Shown here piece after piece: positions 15,223-20,080 of a stretch of DNA of 20,080 nucleotides. The position numbers and the translations under genes are program-made. Position 1 is the stretch's first letter, and each line of letters starts with the position of its first letter. This stretch comes from JTS-RE9 sp964649195 (GTDB lineage Bacteria > Planctomycetota > Phycisphaerae > Phycisphaerales > Phycisphaeraceae), in contig CAZYPK010000090.1 in assembly GCA_964649195.1 (NCBI GenBank), positions 1-20,080 of the forward strand, in the 5' to 3' direction. The notes under the pieces were generated by a model that searched no databases, was not told the DNA's origin, and worked only from the letters and a program-made list of their open reading frames with translations.

Positions 15223-15714
15223 CTAAGGCTTCGCGGCTTGATCTGAAGCTTCGAGATATCTCAACAATTCGCCGATTCGCATCTCAAGCAACGGATGCAC
15301 GATGTCGGGATCGAGTTCGGCCAGCGGTTTGAGGACGAACCCGCGTTCGTGCAGCAGCGGGTGGGGGACGACCAGTTCATCATGGCTGATCACCTGCTCG
15401 CCGAACAGAAGGATATCCAGGTCGAGCGTGCGCGGCCCCCACTTGACCCTTGCCGCCCTGGGTTCCCGGCCGGCCTTCACTTCGATGGCGGCCAGGGCGT
15501 CGAGCAGGGCGAAGGCGTCGAGCGAGGTTTCCAGTTCGGCGGCGGCATTGAAGAACGCCCCCTGCGCCACCGGTCCGACCGGCGCGGTTTCGATGATCGA
15601 GCTGAATCGCACCAGCCGCGTCCGGGGCAATTGGGACAACTCCCGCCGGGCCAGGTCCATGTACCCCTGCCGATCGCCGACGTTGCTGCCGATGCCGATG
15701 AAGACGCGCGTCAT
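15223..15714 (-). CDS. folK: 2-amino-4-hydroxy-6-hydroxymethyldihydropteridine pyrophosphokinase
   Basis: A 163-residue cytoplasmic enzyme that transfers pyrophosphate from ATP to the pterin in folate synthesis. The signature KWGPRTLDLDILLFG (91-105) carries the magnesium-binding D98 and D100. IGIGSNVGDR (6-15) and VPHPLLHERGFVL (116-128) are the other conserved blocks. The ATG at 15714 was chosen because MTRVFIGIGSN matches the family N-terminus; the longer frame adds 34 unlikely residues. It seems to be the first gene of the folK-queE-queD-membrane protein operon, and both its pathway and that of QueD start from GTP-derived pterins. Confidence 0.93.
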   Translation of the reverse strand: MTRVFIGIGSNVGDRQGYMDLARRELSQLPRTRLVRFSSIIETAPVGPVAQGAFFNAAAELETSLDAFALLDALAAIEVKAGREPRAARVKWGPRTLDLDILLFGEQVISHDELVVPHPLLHERGFVLKPLAELDPDIVHPLLEMRIGELLRYLEASDQAAKP

Positions 15715-15821
15715 GCCGGCGATTGTGACGGGTTCAAGGCATCGGGGCAAATGGTGCGGATCATCGGGCAGGACATGGATCGCGCCGGGCCGTTGTGTCT
15801 TCTGAAGGCACGCCATTCACC

Positions 15822-15826
15822 AGGAG
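15822..15826 (+). promoter_or_regulatory. Ribosome binding site for the YiiX-like gene
   Basis: AGGAG lies 8 nt before the ATG at 15835 and fixes this start within a much longer open frame. Confidence 0.7.
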
Positions 15827-15834
15827 CCTGCACG

Positions 15835-16500
15835 ATGGCCGGCGGCTTGCAACAGCGAAGAAAGTCCGTGGCGTCAAGGGTGATCGCGCTCGCTGTGGCG
15901 TTGCTGTTTCTCGGTGCGATCGCGTGGTTTCTGGTTCTTCCGCAGATATGGTTTGCATCCTACGAACCGCAGGAAGGGGATGTGCTGTTTCAGTCCCTTC
16001 CGCGACAGGCGCTTTCGATCGCCATTGAAGGCGCGACCGATTCGCCCTGGTCGCATTGCGGGATCGTGGCGCAGGAGGATGGACAGTGGTTCGTCTATGA
16101 AGCCTACGGTCATGTGCAGCGCGTGACGTTGCGTGAGTTCTGGCGCCGCAGCCGTCGAAATCGATTTGCGGTCCATCGGTGGCGCGAAGAGGAACGGCGG
16201 CACATTTCAGGCGTTCTGGCGCAGGTGAAATTGCGCATGGGGCTGCCTTATGATTCCCGCTACGAGATGGATGATGAGAAGCTTTACTGTTCCGAACTGA
16301 TCTACAAGGCGTTCCTGGCGGTGACGGGCCGTCCGCTGGGCGAACTGGTGAAGCTCGGCGATTTGAACTGGCAGCCTCATCGGGCCTTGATCGAGCAACT
16401 GGAAGGCGGCCCCGTGCCGGTGAATCGGATGATGATCACGCCGCGCCATCTGGCCAACGCGCCGGAACTGGAATTGCTTCGCAGTCATGGTGTGGATTGA
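15835..16500 (+). CDS. Membrane-anchored YiiX-type papain-fold hydrolase
   Basis: A 221-residue protein. Residues 15-36 are a membrane helix after a basic N-terminus, so the rest is probably extracytoplasmic. The domain from about 45 matches the permuted NlpC/P60 (YiiX, C92) pattern: EGDVLFQSLPRQALSIAIEG, H74 in WSHCGIV, a KLRMGLPYDSRY segment and C152 in LYCSELIYKAF. In this family the histidine comes before the catalytic cysteine, the reverse of ordinary NlpC/P60 enzymes. Substrates are uncertain (peptide, amide or lipid acyl bonds). The start is set by AGGAG 8 nt upstream. It is divergent from folK, and no functional link is evident. Confidence 0.85.
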   Translation: MAGGLQQRRKSVASRVIALAVALLFLGAIAWFLVLPQIWFASYEPQEGDVLFQSLPRQALSIAIEGATDSPWSHCGIVAQEDGQWFVYEAYGHVQRVTLREFWRRSRRNRFAVHRWREEERRHISGVLAQVKLRMGLPYDSRYEMDDEKLYCSELIYKAFLAVTGRPLGELVKLGDLNWQPHRALIEQLEGGPVPVNRMMITPRHLANAPELELLRSHGVD

Positions 16501-16532
16501 ATTGCTTGTCCGACCTCCGACCTCTGACCCTT

Positions 16533-16542
16533 GCCCTGAATT
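16533..16542. repeat. Left 10-bp direct repeat flanking the palindrome
   Basis: GCCCTGAATT recurs at 16660-16669 immediately after the palindrome. The left copy is separated from the arm by GG. The pair looks like a target-site duplication. Confidence 0.6.
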
Positions 16543-16544
16543 GG

Positions 16545-16659
16545 GTGTGCCCATCTTTTGTGGTAAGCCCCGCCCGGAAGGGCGCGGGCTGTGAGGCGTG
16601 CAGCCCCGAGCCCGCGCCCTTCCGGGCGGGGCTTATGCTGCCACAAAAGATGGGCACAC
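16545..16659. mobile_element. MITE-like nested palindromic element, 115 bp
   Basis: The terminal arms GTGTGCCCATCTTTTGTGG (16545-16563) and its exact complement (16641-16659) enclose a second, 27-bp perfect inverted repeat (16564-16590 with 16609-16635). There is an 18-nt loop and one 5-nt bulge (TGCTG, 16636-16640). In total 46 base pairs form without mismatch. It encodes no protein, so it would need a transposase in trans. A large REP-type repeat or terminator is the alternative reading. Confidence 0.65.
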
Positions 16660-16669
16660 GCCCTGAATT
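16660..16669. repeat. Right 10-bp direct repeat flanking the palindrome
   Basis: GCCCTGAATT, identical to 16533-16542, begins at the base after the right arm ends. Confidence 0.6.
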
Positions 16670-16686
16670 TGATCACCTGAAATTCA

Positions 16687-16715
16687 TTGACCGATCATGC
16701 CGCCTGTGGTATGGT
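16687..16715 (+). promoter_or_regulatory. Probable sigma-70-type promoter of the surface protein gene
   Basis: TTGACC (16687-16692) and TATGGT (16710-16715) are separated by an ideal 17 bp and lie about 165 bp before the start codon. The prediction is by motif only. Confidence 0.45.
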
Positions 16716-16878
16716 CAGGTTCCAATTGGGGAAAGCAGGGATTTGCAATTTCCTTTTGGGGGCTTCGGGGTCCGGGGGTTCAGGCTGTTCGCGTGCCATG
16801 TCCCGGTTCGGTTGAGCCTGCAACGCTGGTCCGTTCGGATGACCCGTTCAAGTGCATCACCGCATATGGGAGGTCGGC

Positions 16879-19800
16879 ATGTCTTTAAGTTCACGCCTGT
16901 ACGAACACGCCCGGACCGTTGCGCATTTCTTCGCCCGGTCGGGGCATCATGTCGCTCGCCGTCGAATCCGCCGGATGCGGAATGCGCTTTCGCTGCAAGC
17001 GTCCTCCTCCCCTGGGCATTCCTCCCGGCACTTCCCCCCGGCCCCGGCGCTTGAATCCCTCGAGCCCCGCCTGCTGCTCAGCGCCGTGACGGACGCCCCG
17101 CCCGAAGCCCGGGCGGCACTGGAGCTTTTCAACCTCTCCTCCGCGCTGTTCGTCGAGAACCAGGGGCAGTGGGATGATTCGATCCGTTACCTGCACCAGG
17201 GCAACGGGGCCAACGTGGCGATGACCGACTCCGGCCCGGTGTTTCAGGTGTTCAGGCCGGCCGCGGCGGCGGAGCAAACGGATGGCGAAGTTGATGCGCC
17301 CTTCGATCCGCCGGGCAGCCGCCGCGACCCGCAGCCGATGGAGATGCGGCAGTTTTCGGTGAGTTTTGTGGGAGCCGGGGGAGCCGAAGGAGTCGAAGGA
17401 GCCGGGGGCGGGCCGGTCGGGTTGCAGCAGGCGCGAACGACGTTCAACTACCAGGTGGGCGAGGAGGCCGACTGGCGCAGCGAAGTGCCGGCGTATGAAG
17501 TCGTGGCCTACGAACAGCTCTATGCAGGCATCGACCTGCACACCTTCGGCCAGCGCAGCAACCTCAAGTACGAGTTCCTCGTCGCCCCCGGCGGCGATTA
17601 CTCGCAGATTCAGATCACCTACGACGGCATCGAGGGCCTGTCGATCGCCGCCGACGGCTCGCTGATGATCGACCTGGGCGGCGACTGGCAGCCGCTGACC
17701 GATGCGGCCCCCTATGTCTATCAGGAGATCGATGGTGAGCGCATCGAGATTCAGAGCCGGTACGTGCTGGTGGACGAATGGACCTATACATTCGAGCTGG
17801 GGGAATACGATGCCGGACATGCACTGGTGATCGACCCGGAACTGGCGTGGTCCACCTACCTCGGCGGGGCGGGTGAGGACATTGGCTACGGCATCGCCGT
17901 GGACGGTTCGGGCAACGTGCTGGTCACGGGATATACCTTCTCCTCCGGCTGGGTGTCGGGCGGGTATGACACGACGCTCAACGGCACCACGGACGCCTTC
18001 GTGGTGAAACTCAGCGCTGACGGGGAGCATCTCTGGTCCACCTACCTCGGCGGAACGGACTATGACCTTGGCACCGGCATCGCCGTGGACGGTTCGGGCA
18101 ACGTGCTGGTCACGGGATACACCTACTCCTCCGGCTGGGTGTCGGGCGGGTATGACACGACGCACAACGGCAACTCCGACACCTTCGTGGTGAAGCTCAG
18201 CGCTGCCGGGGAGCATCTCTGGTCCACCTACCTCGGCGGGACGGGCTATGACTGGGGCTACGGCATCGCCGTGGACGGTTCGGGCAACGTGTTGGTCACG
18301 GGATCGACTGGCTCCCACGGCTGGGTGTCGGGCGGGTATGACGCAACGCTCGACGGCGCTGGTGATGCCTTCGCGGTGAAGCTCAGCGGTGCCGGGCAAC
18401 ATCTCTGGTCCACCTACCTCGGCGGGACGGACTATGACTCTGGCTCCGGCATCGCCGTGGACGGTTCGGGCAACGTGCTGGTCACGGGATACACCTACTC
18501 NNNNNNNNNNNNNNNNNNNNNNNNNNNNNNNNNNNNNNNNNNNNNNNNNNNNNNNNNNNNNNNNNNNNNNNNNNNNNNNNNNNNNNNNNNNNNNNNNNNN
18601 CTCCGGTTGGGTGTCGGGCGGACATGACACGACGCACAACGGCACCACGGATGCCTTCGTGGTGAAGCTCAGCGCTGCCGGGCAGCATCTCTGGTCCACC
18701 TACCTCGGCGGGACGCATGATGACTATGGCCGCGGCATCGCCGTGGACGGATTGGGCAACGCGCTGGTCACGGGATATACCGGATCCTCCGGCTGGGTGT
18801 CGGGCGGGTATGACACGACGCTCGACGACAACTTCGACGCCTTCGTGGTGAAACTCAGCGCTGACGGGGAGCATCTCTGGTCCACCTACCTCGGCGGGAC
18901 GAGCAATGACATTGGCTACGGCATCGCCGTGGACGGTTCGGACAACGTGCTGGTCACGGGAGAGACTTGGTCCTCCGGCTGGGTGTCGGGCGGGCATGAC
19001 ACGACGCACAGCGGCGGCAACGACGCCTTCGTGGTGAAGCTCGGCAGTGCCGGGGGGCATCTTTGGTCCACCTACCTCGGCGGGACGAGCAATGACTATG
19101 GCTACGGCATCGCCGCAGACGGATTGGGCAACGCGCTGGTCACGGGATCGACTTGGTCCTCCGGCTGGGCGTTGGGCGGGTATGACACGACGTACAGCGG
19201 CGGCAACGACGCCTTCGTGGTGAAGCTCAGCGCCGGCGGCGGCGTCGGCAACGTCGATCCCAATGATCAACTGATTGAAGCCATCGCCCTGGGCGCCATG
19301 ACTCAAGTTCGTTCGGTTGCGGGCGTCATCAGCCCGGGCACGGACGTGGACATGTACAGTTTCACCGTGACCGCCGGACAGAGGGTCGAATTCGACATTG
19401 ACACGCCGACCAATGGTTCGCCGGGGCTGGGCTCTTATCTTCGGCTCTTCAATTCCAGCGGAACGGAACTGGCCGCCAACAATGACGCCGCCGCGCCTGA
19501 TGAGCCGACGGTCGGCTTCGACTCCTATATCGAATATACATTCGCAACCGCCGGCACCTACTACATCGGCGTCTCGAATTGGGGTAACATCAATTACAAT
19601 CCGATCACCGGCACGGGCGATGTCGATCCGGGAATATTGGCGACGACCGGCTCCTACAGCCTGATCCTCACGACGCTTGCCAACAACGCGCCGGTGACGG
19701 ACCTGTCGGGGACGGCCGCCAGCGAACGGATGTTCAGGATCAACGTGCCCCCAAGGGTCGGCAACCTCAAATTCGAGATGTCCGGCGGAAGCGGCGATGC

Positions 19801-20080
19801 GGACCTCTACGTGAAGTTCGGTTCGCCGCCGACGACCGACAGCTACGACCATCGCCCGTACCTCAGTGGAAATAACGAGATGGTGACGCCGAGCAGCGCG
19901 ACTGCCGGGACCTGGCATGTGATGATTCGCGGCTATTCGTCCTATTCGGGCGTGACGCTCACGGCGAGCTACGAAACAAGGACGCCGGTCTTCGTCGGCA
20001 ATGACGCCGCCAAGTCGGTGACCTACACCGACGCCGACGGCACCATCGTCACCGTCACCGTCAAGAACGGCAGAGGCACG
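16879..20080 (+). CDS. LEPR-motif surface protein with SBBP beta-propeller repeats and PPC-like domains (3' end outside window)
   Basis: A large, probably exported protein, open to the window edge. The ATG at 16879 follows GGAGG by 5 nt. Residues 61-69 are LEPRLLLSA, the N-terminal motif of planctomycete exported proteins. About 90-320 is the conserved domain that precedes SBBP repeats (FVENQGQWDDSIRYLHQG, then YEQLYAGIDLHTFG). Then come seven 62-residue repeats built on WSTYLGG...GIAVDGSGNVLVTG...WVSGGYDTT...DAFVVKLSA. Two PPC-like beta-sandwich domains follow (DVDMYSFTVTAGQRVEFDID; then GDADLYVKFG...GTWHVMIRGYSSYSG), and a TYTDADGTIVTVTVK segment runs off the end. The reading frame shifts by one across the 100-N run, but joining the flanks directly keeps it open, so this is an assembly artefact. 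Likely an adhesin or structural surface protein; no enzyme motif is visible. Confidence 0.88.
17848..19249 (+). repeat. Tandem 186-bp SBBP repeats, seven visible units
   Basis: Units begin at TGGTCCACCTACCTCGGCGG at 17848, 18034, 18220, 18406, 18692, 18878 and 19064. The spacing is exactly 186 bp except for 286 bp across the 100-N run. Each encodes 62 residues. Units are nearly identical, with variation concentrated in three short windows (after YLGG, after VTG and after YDTT), the likely loop positions. The last unit decays at its end. Confidence 0.9.
18501..18600. other. Assembly gap of 100 N inside the tandem repeat
   Basis: One hundred N, a common default scaffolding gap. The left flank ends ACCTACTC and the right begins CTCCGGTTGG; placed together they give ACC TAC TCC TCC GGT TGG, in frame and exactly one repeat period (186 bp) long. 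The true gap is therefore zero or a whole number of 186-bp units. Confidence 0.95.

Larger units (their letters stand above)
16501..16878. other. Intergenic region with MITE-like element and long leader of the surface protein gene
   Basis: This 378-bp spacer holds the nested palindrome at 16545-16659, flanked by direct repeats, then a probable promoter at 16687-16715, then a leader of about 155 nt ending in a strong ribosome binding site. No gene is seen. The leader has G-rich runs (GGGGG, GGGGTCCGGGGG) near 16757-16777, but no known riboswitch could be recognised. Confidence 0.65.

Noticed and set aside
13632..15714. queD-queE as part of a 7-deazaguanine DNA modification (dpd) island
   Set aside because: No dpdA-like, helicase or restriction genes are nearby; with folK beside them, an ordinary tRNA queuosine role is more likely.
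18501..18627. Frameshift or premature end of the surface protein
   Set aside because: The shift is caused by the arbitrary 100-N length; direct joining of the flanks restores the frame and the repeat period.
17848..19249. Tandem repeats as a CRISPR array
   Set aside because: The period is 186 bp, the repeats are in frame and translate to SBBP blades; there are no short repeats with unique spacers and no cas genes.
16891..19918. Long minus-strand open frames opposite the surface protein repeats
   Set aside because: They mirror the 186-bp repeat on the other strand and contain Arg/His/Val-rich sequence without any family pattern.
1..20080. tRNA, rRNA or known riboswitch genes
   Set aside because: No cloverleaf, rRNA signature or recognised aptamer was seen when reading the intergenic regions; the hairpins present are simple palindromes.

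Overview
The window looks like a GC-rich chromosomal stretch of a Planctomycetota bacterium, probably class Phycisphaerae. The taxonomic clues are an N-terminal LEPRLLLSA sorting-type motif on a large repeat-built surface protein, a sigma-70-like protein of planctomycete style, a giant multihaem cytochrome fusion, and intergenic palindromes of the kind scattered through planctomycete genomes. A run of 100 N at 18501-18600 shows that this is a draft scaffold, possibly a metagenome-assembled genome.

Layout. Positions 80-6094 (minus) encode one 2004-residue protein with eight CXXCH haem sites, coiled-coil linkers, a membrane anchor and a C-terminal cupredoxin-like domain. Near-identical inverted REP-like repeats flank it. 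A 453-bp repeat-rich spacer then leads to clpP (plus). Next comes a DUF433 antitoxin-type gene (minus), whose partner toxin gene survives only as an internally deleted, frame-shifted remnant. A lipoprotein gene (plus) converges on pyrE (minus); a 38-bp perfect palindrome contains both stop codons. dapA and a membrane/coiled-coil protein lie upstream of pyrE on the same strand. Divergent from these is tilS (plus), followed by a 312-bp repeat cluster and a gene for a protein with several HTH segments and a degenerate sigma-70 region 1.2-2 (plus).

Positions 13632-15714 (minus) form a likely operon folK-queE-queD plus a four-helix membrane protein. It joins pterin/folate chemistry with 7-deazaguanine (queuosine precursor) synthesis. 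Divergent from it is a membrane-anchored YiiX-like papain-fold hydrolase (plus). A 115-bp nested palindrome flanked by 10-bp direct repeats, resembling a MITE, follows. The window ends inside a surface protein (plus, from 16879) with the LEPR motif, a conserved N-terminal domain, seven 186-bp SBBP beta-propeller repeats and two PPC-like beta-sandwich domains.

How the genes relate. Most are housekeeping genes (proteolysis, pyrimidine, lysine/cell wall, tRNA modification, folate). The unusual content is the giant haem-copper fusion, the divergent sigma-like protein, the decayed toxin-antitoxin pair, the dense palindromic repeats and the repeat-built surface protein. No defence system, CRISPR array, tRNA, rRNA or phage module was found.
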